Below are positions 8,279-15,436 of a stretch of DNA of 17,904 nt, in pieces. The stretch is from Gemmatimonadales bacterium (GTDB lineage Bacteria > Gemmatimonadota > Gemmatimonadetes > Gemmatimonadales > GWC2-71-9). The DNA is taken from positions 1 through 17,904 of the forward strand of contig SPDF01000008.1 in the NCBI GenBank assembly GCA_004525055.1. The letters are read 5' to 3'. Each line of letters starts with the position of its first letter. Position 1 is the stretch's first letter. Both the position numbers and the translations under genes were made by a program. The notes beneath the pieces were generated by a model. That model was given only the letters and a program-made list of their open reading frames with translations. It searched no databases and was not told where the DNA came from.

Positions 8279-9016
8279 ATGCAACGACTTCTGACCCTGA
8301 TGCTGACGGCGCTCGTCATTCTGCTGTTCGTCGGCACCGCCCGCCGGTATCGGGCCGCTCGAGCGCATCAGTCCCTCGCCGCGGCAAACGCGCCTGCCGT
8401 CGATTCGGCGCCGGGCCTCGTCCCTGACAGCGCTCGGTTCGCCGCGCGGGCGCTGCTGGCCCGCGACGCCGGACAAACATACCTCGATTCCATGCTGTCG
8501 AGCACCGATTCCCTGGTCCGGCGGTGGCCGGACCGGGGTGGCCGCCCGCTCCGCGTCGCCATTCTCGAGGGGGGGTCCCCCGACTATGGCGCGCGAATGG
8601 CTGATCACATCCGCGAAGCCGCCTCTCGCTGGCAGGCGGCGGATGTCGGGCTCTGGTTCTCCTTCACCGGCGACAGCGCCGATGCAGACATCGTGGTCCG
8701 ATGGCGCGAGACGTTTGGCCTCGGGAACCGGGCCGGCGAGACCGACCTGCGCTGGTCGAACGGAGGGCCGGTGGTGCACGCCTATGTGTCGCTCGCCACC
8801 AGGAATGGCGGTGATTCCCTGTTCACCGAGGAAGCGCTGCTCGGAGCCGCCGTGCATGAGCTCGGGCACGCCTTCGGATTGCCCCACTCCCCGGACAGCG
8901 CCGACGTGATGTACCCCGTGACACGGGTGACGGTGCCCTCGATGCGGGACCGCGCCACCGCCCGGCTGCTCTATTCCCTTCCTCCTGGTTCGCTTCGAAC
9001 ACCTCGGCCGCGGTAG
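8279..9016 (+). CDS. Membrane-anchored matrixin-like zinc metalloprotease
   Basis: The 245-residue product starts with a hydrophobic segment (LLTLMLTALVILLFVGTA, about 4-21), either an uncleaved anchor or a signal peptide, so the catalytic part should face the periplasm. The C-terminal half contains AAVHELGHAFGLPHSPDS followed by ADVMYP. This is the metzincin pattern HExxHxxGxxH plus a downstream Met-turn, as in matrixins (M10). About 100 variable residues lie between anchor and protease core, possibly a pro-segment. The open frame extends upstream, but the ATG at 8279 is the first start that gives a clean signal/anchor. No convincing Shine-Dalgarno sequence is visible. It is followed after 7 bases by the DCC gene and is probably co-transcribed with it. 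Substrate unknown. Confidence 0.85.
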   Translation: MQRLLTLMLTALVILLFVGTARRYRAARAHQSLAAANAPAVDSAPGLVPDSARFAARALLARDAGQTYLDSMLSSTDSLVRRWPDRGGRPLRVAILEGGSPDYGARMADHIREAASRWQAADVGLWFSFTGDSADADIVVRWRETFGLGNRAGETDLRWSNGGPVVHAYVSLATRNGGDSLFTEEALLGAAVHELGHAFGLPHSPDSADVMYPVTRVTVPSMRDRATARLLYSLPPGSLRTPRPR

Positions 9017-9023
9017 CCGCTCG

Positions 9024-9398
9024 ATGCCCGACCGTCCGCTGGTCCTCTATGATGGCCGCTGCGGCTTCTGCCGCGACTGGTCGCGCCGACTCGCCCACTG
9101 GGACGGACGGGACCGGCTGCGGCAGGTTCCCTATCAGGAGCGCCACGAGATTGCCGGCATCCCGGTCTTGAACGACGCCGAGCTGGACGAGGCGCTCCAC
9201 GTTGTCTTGCCGGACGGACGCGTGGAACGTGGCGCTCGCGCTGTCATTGCGCTCCTCCCCTGGCTGCGCGGTGGGCGGGCACTGGCGTGGTTCGCGGCGA
9301 TCCCAGGTGTGACGGGGTTCGCCGACACAGCCTATCGATGGATCGCGCGGCGCCGGCACGGCCTCCGCTCAGGCGGCGATGGCTGTGAGTTGCGTTGA
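9024..9398 (+). CDS. DCC-family thiol-disulfide oxidoreductase-like protein (DUF393)
   Basis: The 124-residue protein opens with VLYDGRCGFCRDW, the DxxCxxC signature (D10, C13, C16) that names the DCC family (DUF393). The family is predicted to have a thioredoxin-like redox role, but its biochemical function is poorly defined. No signal peptide is seen, so it is probably cytoplasmic. The C-terminal half contains the usual family pattern of a short helical region (ALAWFAAIPGVTGFADTAY). The start ATG lies 7 bases after the metalloprotease stop. The TGA stop is embedded in the candidate -35 box of the next gene. Confidence 0.88.
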   Translation: MPDRPLVLYDGRCGFCRDWSRRLAHWDGRDRLRQVPYQERHEIAGIPVLNDAELDEALHVVLPDGRVERGARAVIALLPWLRGGRALAWFAAIPGVTGFADTAYRWIARRRHGLRSGGDGCELR

Positions 9399-9424
9399 CG
9401 CGCCAAGGCCCCACGCGATAGCTT
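9395..9424 (+). promoter_or_regulatory. Candidate promoter of the SufT-like gene
   Basis: TTGACG at 9395-9400 and TAGCTT at 9419-9424 are 18 bases apart. The -35 box overlaps the TGA of the DCC gene. Transcription would start near 9431, just at the strong RBS. The -10 match is moderate. Confidence 0.4.
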
Positions 9425-9430
9425 GCGGGC

Positions 9431-9438
9431 AAGGAGGT
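9431..9438 (+). promoter_or_regulatory. Consensus ribosome binding site of the SufT-like gene
   Basis: AAGGAGGT, a near-perfect anti-Shine-Dalgarno match, lies five bases before ATG 9444. It decides this start over an in-frame codon at 9423. It is by far the strongest RBS in the window and implies high translation. Confidence 0.8.
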
Positions 9439-9443
9439 GGACC

Positions 9444-9740
9444 ATGCCGACTGTCGATCTGGTGCGGAAGGCGCTGAAAGGCGTGAAGGACCCTGAACTG
9501 GGGCTCAACGTCGTGGATATCGGTCTCATTTACGACATCACGGTCTCGGAGGCGGGGGACGTGCACATCACGATGAGCCTGACCTCGCCGGGGTGCCCCT
9601 CGGGGCCGGAGATCATGGGCGACGTCCAATCAGTGGTGGCCGACCTCGACGGCGTGAACAGCGTCGAGGTGGAGTTGGTGTGGGAGCCGTACTGGACGCC
9701 GGAACGGATGGACCCGCGGGTGCGCGCCTTCCTCGGCTAG
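9444..9740 (+). CDS. MIP18/DUF59 family Fe-S maturation protein (SufT-like)
   Basis: The 98-residue protein is a single MIP18 (DUF59) domain. It shows the conserved KDPELGLNVVDIGLIYDI at about 15-32 (the D-P-E motif) and LTSPGCPSGPEI at about 47-58, with the family cysteine at C51. Relatives include SufT, which helps maturation of Fe-S proteins, PaaD of the phenylacetate oxygenase system, and the N-terminal domain of Mrp/ApbC carriers. The absence of paa genes and the presence of sufR-sufB in the same window favour a SufT-like role, but it lies about 7 kb from them and is not in their operon. Its stop is three bases from the convergent RNase D stop. Confidence 0.88.
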   Translation: MPTVDLVRKALKGVKDPELGLNVVDIGLIYDITVSEAGDVHITMSLTSPGCPSGPEIMGDVQSVVADLDGVNSVEVELVWEPYWTPERMDPRVRAFLG

Positions 9741-9743
9741 TCG

Positions 9744-10946
9744 TCAGTCGCCGGCCGGCGCCGCAGGTGGCTCCGGCACGGCGGCGAGGAGTTCCTCTCC
9801 GAATTCTTGCCGCTGCCAGCGCCGCATGGATGGAATCGCCTCGAGGGCCTCAAGGGTTGTCGGCGCCTGTCGCGCGATTTCCTCCAATGTGCCGTTCGGG
9901 CAGGCTACCCCTGGCGCAAGGTCGAGCCGATTCGCGATGAGGTTGCGCGCGGCCTTCAGTCGGTCGAAACGGGCATCGGCCGCGGGGTCTGGAGCGCGGC
10001 GCGGTGGGCGTGGCAGCCGGGGGAGGTCCCGCTCCGGGATCGACATCGCCTGCTCGATCGCGTCCAGGATCTCCGCGCCCCGCCGAGCGATCGTCTCCGG
10101 ACCGACACCCTTCACCCGCTGCAACTCCTCCATGGACCGGGGCGGCTGTCGGGACATCGTGAACAACGGCTCGTTGTTCAGGATCCGGAACGAAGCACGG
10201 TCGAGTCGGCGGGCAGTATCCTCACGCCAGTCATAGAGGGCTCGCAGCAAGGCCAGCTCCCTGCCCCTCAGCGCCTTGGCGCCCTTGAGGCGAAGGTAGG
10301 ACGACTCACCGGGCTCGACCGCCGCCCAGGCCACCCCTTCCAGCAACCCAAACTCCTCCTCGACCCAGGAGAGACGGCCTCGCGCCTCGAGCTGCCCGCG
10401 GAGTTCATCCCGGAGCCCAGCGAGGTAGTGGGTATCGGTCGCGGCGTACGCCAGCATCTCGTCGGACAACGGCCGGGCCGACCAGTCGGCGCGTTGGTAT
10501 TTCTTGTTGAGCGTGACGCCGAAATACTTCTGGAGCAGGGCGGCGAGGCCGATGCCCGGTTCGTTGAGGAATTGAGCCGCAATTCTGGTGTCGAAGAGAC
10601 GGGCGGCGCGAATCCCATACTGACGTTCGAGCAGGCGCAGGTCATAATCGGCATCGTGGAAGACGACTTCGATGCGCGGATCCGCCAGCAATGCGGCGAA
10701 GCGGTCGAGGCGATCCACGGCGAGCGGATCGACGACCGCGGTGCGGTTGCGCGAGGAGATCTGGAGGAGGTAGACCCGGTCTTCATAGCGGTGGAAGCTG
10801 GCCGCCTCGGTGTCGATCGCGAGCAAGGGCTCGTCGGCGAGGGAATCGAGGAGGCGGTCGAACGCCACCTGATCGGCAATGACCTCGATATCGAGGGGCG
10901 AGCCGGACGCGTCCGGGCGGGGCGTGGTGTTGGATGAAGCAGGCAT
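9744..10946 (-). CDS. rnd: Ribonuclease D
   Basis: The 400-residue 3'-5' exoribonuclease of the DEDDy class acts in tRNA 3'-end maturation and RNA turnover. The exonuclease domain carries DTE at 45-47 (Exo I), HDADYDLRLL at 97-106 with D102 (Exo II), and YAATD at 167-171 (Exo III, the DEDDy tyrosine). An HRDC domain follows, with a helix-hairpin-helix-like VKGVGPETIARRGAEIL. A second HRDC-like helical domain at the C terminus includes NGTLEEIARQAP. Length and order match E. coli RNase D, plus a short disordered N terminus. The start ATG at 10946 faces the propeller gene across about 184 bases. No clear promoter or RBS is seen for it. Confidence 0.93.
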   Translation of the reverse strand: MPASSNTTPRPDASGSPLDIEVIADQVAFDRLLDSLADEPLLAIDTEAASFHRYEDRVYLLQISSRNRTAVVDPLAVDRLDRFAALLADPRIEVVFHDADYDLRLLERQYGIRAARLFDTRIAAQFLNEPGIGLAALLQKYFGVTLNKKYQRADWSARPLSDEMLAYAATDTHYLAGLRDELRGQLEARGRLSWVEEEFGLLEGVAWAAVEPGESSYLRLKGAKALRGRELALLRALYDWREDTARRLDRASFRILNNEPLFTMSRQPPRSMEELQRVKGVGPETIARRGAEILDAIEQAMSIPERDLPRLPRPPRRAPDPAADARFDRLKAARNLIANRLDLAPGVACPNGTLEEIARQAPTTLEALEAIPSMRRWQRQEFGEELLAAVPEPPAAPAGD

Positions 10947-11018
10947 GCCGAATAGTGCCGCTACCGGCGAATAGCCGCAACTGCACTGTTTTTACACATA
11001 GCGTCACGTATCTGTCAT

Positions 11019-11024
11019 TATACT
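11019..11024 (+). promoter_or_regulatory. Candidate -10 box of the propeller lipoprotein gene
   Basis: TATACT lies in the most AT-rich part of the divergent gap between rnd and the propeller gene. It would start transcription near 11031, giving a 100-base leader. No good -35 box sits 16-18 bases upstream: TTTACA at 10991 is 22 bases away. Either an activator is involved or the call is wrong. Confidence 0.3.
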
Positions 11025-11130
11025 GTCGGGTCAGTGTACGTCGAAGGCACCTGACTTATCTCCCTGCCCCGTCTAGATTTCCGCGTTGCACCGTCACCCC
11101 TTCCCATACCGCACGCTCTTCGGAGTTACA

Positions 11131-12399
11131 ATGTCTCGACGCTTTACCGCCGCCGCCCTCCGCTCACTCGCCCGGACCACAGCGGCCCTGACATTGGTCG
11201 CTGCTTGCCGCGACAACCCGGCGAACGTTCCCACCGCCGACACCGGCCCGCTTGTCGCCGACTCCGCCGGTCTCCTCGTCGTCAACACCGCCGCCCCGGC
11301 GTGGGGAACGGCGCAACTGTGGACCGTGGCGGACGAGCCGACGCTTGACCTCGGCGAACCGGAGCAGCCCTTCGTGGGAGTGGCTCCCGTCGTCCGGCTG
11401 AGCGACGGTCGCATTGCGGTGGCCGATGGTTCCCAGCAGTCGATCCGGTACTTCACTCCGACCGGAACGCTGCTGATGACGATTGGTGGCCGAGGTGCGG
11501 AGGAGGGTCAGTTCCACGCCCTCGGCTGGATTGGTCGGGGAGCGGCCGACACCCTCTTGGCGTACGACTTCGTTGCTCGCCGGCTGACGCTCTTCGATGG
11601 CAAGGGGAAGTTCGTTCGCAACGCGCCGCTGGTGCCCGCCGATCCGGAGGCCTTGGCCGAGCCGGTGGCCACCTTCCAGGACGGCTCGGTCCTCTTCCGG
11701 CTCACCCACTCGCTCAACCCGTTTCCCGGCAAGGTGGGGCAGGTCGTTCGCGACTCGGCCGCCTATATGCGTTTCAATAGCGAGGGCGCGCCCACCGTCG
11801 CCCTCGGCCGGTTCCCGCAGAGCGAGGCCTTCGGCGTTCAAGTCCATGCCGACGGGCCCCCTTCCCCGTTCCCGATACCTATGGGGCTGGTGACCGTGGC
11901 CGCCCTTCGCGCCGACACGATGTTGATTGGGACGGGGGCCAGTTTCGAAGTGGCCGCGATCGGCCCGGAGGGTGAAGCGGTGGCGTTGATTCAGGCGGCC
12001 ATCGAGCGCGAGAGCGTCACCCCCGAGGACTCCAAGGCCTTCACCGCGGCCGCCATCACACGACTGAAGGCCGGCGTCAGGACGCTCAACACGACGCTCG
12101 ACAGCAGCCTGGTCCGAGCACTCGAGAAGGCGCCATTCCCGAAGCAAAAGCCCGCATTCGGGCGGATGCTTGTGGATGGCACCGGCGCACTCTGGCTCTC
12201 GGCGCCGCTCAATCCCCCGGCCTCCGCATCCACCTGGACGGTCTTCGCACCCGATGGAACCTGGCTCGGGACCGTCACCACACCCGAAGGGCTGCGTGTG
12301 GACGAGATCGGCATGGACTACGTCCTCGGCATGTATCGTCAGCAGCACGGAGAGGAGCGAGTTCGGGTCTATCCCCTCGTGCGCGGTACGGCCAACTGA
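11131..12399 (+). CDS. Six-bladed beta-propeller lipoprotein
   Basis: The 422-residue product begins with an Arg-rich n-region and a hydrophobic stretch ending in TLVAAC, giving a lipobox with Cys26 as the anchor. The mature part has NHL/6-blade-propeller-like repeats, each with a beta-strand and a short acidic-aromatic turn, for example VRLSDGRIAVADGSQQSIRYF followed by TPTGTLLMTIGGRG and FVARRLTLFDGKGKF. Such proteins are abundant in Gemmatimonadota; most have no assigned function and probably bind ligands or proteins at the envelope. ATG 11131 is chosen because it gives the signal peptide and has CGGAG five bases upstream. The frame is open to 11086 but adds nothing. The stop is one base from that of the convergent small gene. 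Confidence 0.83.
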   Translation: MSRRFTAAALRSLARTTAALTLVAACRDNPANVPTADTGPLVADSAGLLVVNTAAPAWGTAQLWTVADEPTLDLGEPEQPFVGVAPVVRLSDGRIAVADGSQQSIRYFTPTGTLLMTIGGRGAEEGQFHALGWIGRGAADTLLAYDFVARRLTLFDGKGKFVRNAPLVPADPEALAEPVATFQDGSVLFRLTHSLNPFPGKVGQVVRDSAAYMRFNSEGAPTVALGRFPQSEAFGVQVHADGPPSPFPIPMGLVTVAALRADTMLIGTGASFEVAAIGPEGEAVALIQAAIERESVTPEDSKAFTAAAITRLKAGVRTLNTTLDSSLVRALEKAPFPKQKPAFGRMLVDGTGALWLSAPLNPPASASTWTVFAPDGTWLGTVTTPEGLRVDEIGMDYVLGMYRQQHGEERVRVYPLVRGTAN

Positions 12400-12400
12400 T

Positions 12401-12571
12401 TCATTCTCGCTTGGCGACCAACTCGAGGCCGGCGGCGATCTCCTCGAAGGCCTTGGCGAGCGTCTTGTAGAACTCGACGTCCGGCGCCGGTGTGCCCCCG
12501 AGGGTGGCATCGAGCTGGATTTTGCGGGCAAGCCGGGCCGCGTGGCGGATGTAGTCGGTGGTCGGGGGCAT
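12401..12571 (-). CDS. Small hypothetical protein (56 aa)
   Basis: I do not recognise the family. The ATG at 12571 is preceded by GGGAG at 12578-12582 with a six-base spacer, which argues for a real gene. The longer 100-residue frame upstream has no RBS and looks non-coding. The product is predicted to be mostly helical, with an N-terminal basic segment (IRHAARLARKIQ) and an acidic C-terminal helix (FYKTLAKAFEEIAAGLELV), and a Gly/Pro hinge between them. It has no signal peptide or cysteines, so it is likely a small cytoplasmic helical-hairpin protein. It converges with the propeller gene, one base apart. Confidence 0.6.
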   Translation of the reverse strand: MPPTTDYIRHAARLARKIQLDATLGGTPAPDVEFYKTLAKAFEEIAAGLELVAKRE

Positions 12572-12949
12572 CGGCGACTCCCGGTTGGGGGTGGGAAGGC
12601 TTCGCGGTGTGACGAACGTTGCGAAGGAGAATAGGCGACTTCGACACGTACGGACATCTGAACCAGGCCTCGGTCCTGGCCCGCCTCCAGTCGTCTGCCC
12701 CACCCCGCAGGGTGAAACCTTTTGGCCGTCTCAGGCGTCTTAGTATGTGAGGCGCCGGTTCGGTTGGTATCACGCCGGCCTCCGACGCTTCTGTAATCCT
12801 TCCAACCTTCGGCTCCGGGACCGCGGCCAAGCAGTACGGTTCCGGGGCCGCCTCGCGTGTATACCCCAGTATTCCGCGGAGTCGCCCGCACTCACGCCCT
12901 TGCCGACTGCCACCCGTCGGGGGACCTTTGGGTTGGTACCAAACGAAAA
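12572..12949. other. Gene-poor spacer between small gene and ferredoxin
   Basis: No frame here has a convincing start, RBS or protein-like composition. Small hairpins are visible: CCAGG/CCTGG around 12663-12679 and CACCC-CGCA-GGGTG at 12701-12714. A perfect 10-base palindrome, TTGGTACCAA, lies at 12933-12942, just beyond the ferredoxin terminator. Part of the stretch is probably the promoter and leader of the 56-residue gene on the minus strand. I see no tRNA or riboswitch. Confidence 0.5.
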
Positions 12950-12974
12950 CGGCGCCACCCAGCAGGTGGCGCCG
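12941..12974 (-). terminator. Intrinsic terminator of the ferredoxin gene
   Basis: A perfect 10-bp stem (CGGCGCCACC at 12950-12959 against GGTGGCGCCG at 12965-12974) encloses a five-base loop. On the minus strand it is followed by GTTTTCGTTT, the expected U-rich tail. It lies 22 bases after the ferredoxin stop and is the only textbook Rho-independent terminator I see in the window. Confidence 0.88.
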
Positions 12975-12996
12975 CATCGTTCGTCCGGTGGCTTGG

Positions 12997-13260
12997 TTAC
13001 CGGTCGGGTCTGCCCGGCGGATTGTCACCTTCGAAGACTTCTACGTTCTTCGAGATGAACGCCGTGTACTGGGGCGGCACATCCTCTTCTGGAAAGATCG
13101 CCGTCACCGGGCACTCCGGTTCGCAGGCGCCACAGTCGATGCACTCGTCCGCGTTGATGTAGAGTTGGTCTTCGCCTTCGTAGATGCAATCCACCGGGCA
13201 GACGTCTACACACGCCCGATCCTTGACACCAATGCAGGGTTCCGTGATCACGTACGTCAT
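12997..13260 (-). CDS. fdxA: 7Fe-type ferredoxin ([3Fe-4S][4Fe-4S])
   Basis: The 87-residue low-potential electron carrier has CIGVKDRACVDVCPVDC at 9-25 and CIDCGACEPECP at 40-51. The first motif has C-x7-C with no central Cys, the arrangement in Azotobacter FdI and actinobacterial FdxA. By comparison C9, C17 and C50 should hold a [3Fe-4S] cluster and C21, C40, C43 and C46 a [4Fe-4S] cluster, leaving C25 free. The acidic C-terminal tail is typical. ATG 13260 is chosen because the family starts there (MTYVITEPC); the open frame runs further upstream into non-coding sequence. GAGGGAG lies about 11 bases before the ATG. It is monocistronic, with its own terminator. The partner enzyme is unknown. 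Confidence 0.93.
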   Translation of the reverse strand: MTYVITEPCIGVKDRACVDVCPVDCIYEGEDQLYINADECIDCGACEPECPVTAIFPEEDVPPQYTAFISKNVEVFEGDNPPGRPDR

Positions 13261-13303
13261 CGTGCCAGCCGCTCCCTCGGGAAGATGGACAACCGCACAG
13301 GGG

Positions 13304-15430
13304 GTGCGGCGAATCCTGCGGCAAGTATTGCGGACTTCCTTCCCGCGGCGCAAGGGGTGGGCCGTCGCGACCTTCGTCGCCATGGCGGTCGCCACGACCC
13401 CGATGGCCGCGCAGGCCCCTGCCTGCAGCGACGGCCGGACGGCGCTCGTCCTCTCCGGCGGCGGTGCCAAGGGGCTCGCCCACCTCGGGGTCATCACCGC
13501 GCTCGATAGCCTCGGCGTGCGGCCCGATTATGTCGTTGGCACCAGCATGGGTGCGATTGTCGGAGCGCTCTATGCGGGAGGCGCCACGGCGCGCGAGGCC
13601 GACTCGCTCGCGACCATCTTCAGTCCGACGGCGCTCTTCAGTTCTTCTGCCCCGTCCGGCCCGATCGCGTGGATGCCGTTCTCGCCACTGCTCACCTGGG
13701 CGGTGGGGAAGAAGGGGTTCACGCTCCAGAGTCCGTCCATCAACGAGGCGGACGCCAACTCCTTGATTTCGGCCCTGCTGCTGCAGCCGAACCTCCTGGC
13801 CAGTGGCGATTTCGACCGGCTGCCGATTCCGTTCCGCGCCGTGGCCACCGACCTCGCCACGCGCGACACCGTGGTGCTCTCCTCCGGCGACCTGGCCCAG
13901 GCGGTCCGGGCCAGTATGTCGGTCCCCCTCGTCTTTGCACCCGAGCGGATCGACGGACGGCTCCTCGTCGATGGGGGGCTGTCCGCCAACGTTCCGATCG
14001 CGATTGCGCGCGCCCTTCCGGGCGTGACCAGGGTGATCGTCTCCGACGTCAGCTCGGGGTTGCTCACGGAAGACGGCCTCGAGGCTGGCCCACTTGCCGT
14101 CGCTGATCAGCTGGCCGGCTTTCTCTTTGTCCAGCCGCCAGATTCTCTGGGTCGCGACGACGTCTACATCCGGGTGGACCTGAAGCAATTCAAGAACCTC
14201 GACTTCGCCCCGGCGACGATGGCATCAATCCAGCGGCGCGGACGGCTCGCTGCCGACTCGGCGCTTGCCGCCGCCGCCTGTCTTCCGTTGGGGCCGGCGC
14301 CCTCCGGTGTCCTCCCTCGGAGTGTGGCCAGCTTCGACCTGTCCGCCGGCGCGCCGACGGATGCCGCCCTCCTCCAGCGCTACCTCGGACTCTATCCGGG
14401 ATCGCCGATCGATATGGCGGCCCTCGCCCGGCAGGTCAATGCGGTCAGTGGGTTGGGTGCGTTTACCGCACTCTGGTTGCATCCCACGACGGCTTCTCGC
14501 GATCGGGTGTCGTTCCAGGCCACCGTCGAGCCGGCGCCGCCGAAGCTCGCGGGGGTGACGGTGGCGTACGATCGCGACCTCGGCGCCCGGGCCGGCATGA
14601 TGTATCTCGATCGAAGACTCATCGGCCAGCCGCTTGAATTCAGCGCGATGCTCGGCGTCGGCACGCTCACCAACGACATCACGCTCGGCTTTCGCCGGTA
14701 CTTTGGTGCCGGACGCACCTGGGTCGCACCCGCGCTGACGGTGCATCTCGAGAACCAGGCGATCAACCTCTACACCGACGATGGCATTGACGCAGGGCGC
14801 ACCGACACGAGACAGGGCGTCCTTTTCGCAGGGGTGGAGCAGGGATTCTCGGCCGGGTGGGTGCTGGGCGTCGGCTTCGACGGGCGGAGCTGGAACGGCG
14901 GTGACGTCCCCCTGGGGAGCACCGACTCCACCACCGATGGCTCGAGTGCCGGCGTACGGGTCTTCGCCCGGCGGCCGCACGGCGCGTGGAAGACGAAGGC
15001 CTCACTGGTCTGGTCCGAGTCGTATCAGCGTGCAGCCCTCACGACCTCCTACACGTTCACGTTCGGGAAGATATCGCTGACGCCACTCGCCCGGCTCGGT
15101 TGGGGTGCCGACCTGCCCTTGCAGGACCAGTTCCCGCTCGGCGGTGCGGCAGGGTTTCCGGGGTTGTCCGTCCATCAACTCCGCGGTGATCGGGAGCTCT
15201 TCGGCGGCCTCGAACTGTCGCACCCGATTCGCGGCTCGGTGCGGTGGGAGGTTCTGGGGGCAGTGGGGCGGAGCGCCAACGGCGGCGATCTCTTCACCGA
15301 CACCGATTGGCTGGGCGGCATTCGAGCGGGGATTGGCGTGGAGACGCCGATCGGAGACGTCCAGGCCGCGTACGGCATCACGACCACCAGCACCGACAAT
15401 ATCTTCGTGCGAATCGGGCGCTGGTTCTAG
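13304..15430 (+). CDS. Patatin-like phospholipase fused to BamA/TamA-type barrel (PlpD-like)
   Basis: The 708-residue protein has an N-terminal signal peptide (basic start, then GWAVATFVAMAVATTPMAAQA). The patatin domain has the oxyanion-hole motif SGGGAKG at 51-57, the nucleophile GTSMG at 79-83 (S81) and DGG with D223, so the Ser-Asp dyad is intact. Residues about 365-415 look like a single POTRA-type domain, and about 415-708 form a predicted outer-membrane beta-barrel with many alternating aromatic/Gly strands, ending in ...VRIGRWF with the C-terminal aromatic residue needed for Bam recognition. This is the layout of type Vd secretion proteins such as PlpD. GTG 13304 is the most likely start, but its RBS is weak, and TTG 13328 is an alternative. 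The frame is open further back to 13184, opposite the ferredoxin gene. Confidence 0.9.
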   Translation: MRRILRQVLRTSFPRRKGWAVATFVAMAVATTPMAAQAPACSDGRTALVLSGGGAKGLAHLGVITALDSLGVRPDYVVGTSMGAIVGALYAGGATAREADSLATIFSPTALFSSSAPSGPIAWMPFSPLLTWAVGKKGFTLQSPSINEADANSLISALLLQPNLLASGDFDRLPIPFRAVATDLATRDTVVLSSGDLAQAVRASMSVPLVFAPERIDGRLLVDGGLSANVPIAIARALPGVTRVIVSDVSSGLLTEDGLEAGPLAVADQLAGFLFVQPPDSLGRDDVYIRVDLKQFKNLDFAPATMASIQRRGRLAADSALAAAACLPLGPAPSGVLPRSVASFDLSAGAPTDAALLQRYLGLYPGSPIDMAALARQVNAVSGLGAFTALWLHPTTASRDRVSFQATVEPAPPKLAGVTVAYDRDLGARAGMMYLDRRLIGQPLEFSAMLGVGTLTNDITLGFRRYFGAGRTWVAPALTVHLENQAINLYTDDGIDAGRTDTRQGVLFAGVEQGFSAGWVLGVGFDGRSWNGGDVPLGSTDSTTDGSSAGVRVFARRPHGAWKTKASLVWSESYQRAALTTSYTFTFGKISLTPLARLGWGADLPLQDQFPLGGAAGFPGLSVHQLRGDRELFGGLELSHPIRGSVRWEVLGAVGRSANGGDLFTDTDWLGGIRAGIGVETPIGDVQAAYGITTTSTDNIFVRIGRWF

Positions 15431-15436
15431 AACGAC

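Noticed and set aside
12701..12723. Terminator for the propeller gene (CACCC-CGCA-GGGTG then CTTTT)
   Set aside because: The stem is only five pairs, the T-run is short and separated from the stem, and it lies 300 bases past the stop.
12745..12790. tRNA T-arm-like sequence (GGTTCGGTT)
   Set aside because: No acceptor stem or anticodon arm can be built around it, and the TTCRA rule is not met.
11164..12891. Long minus-strand open frame (575 codons) opposite the propeller lipoprotein gene
   Set aside because: It is a GC-driven shadow: no protein-like motifs, no RBS, and it spans the real small gene and a spacer.
13184..13303. N-terminal extension of the patatin-barrel frame
   Set aside because: It is antisense to the ferredoxin gene and precedes a good signal peptide.
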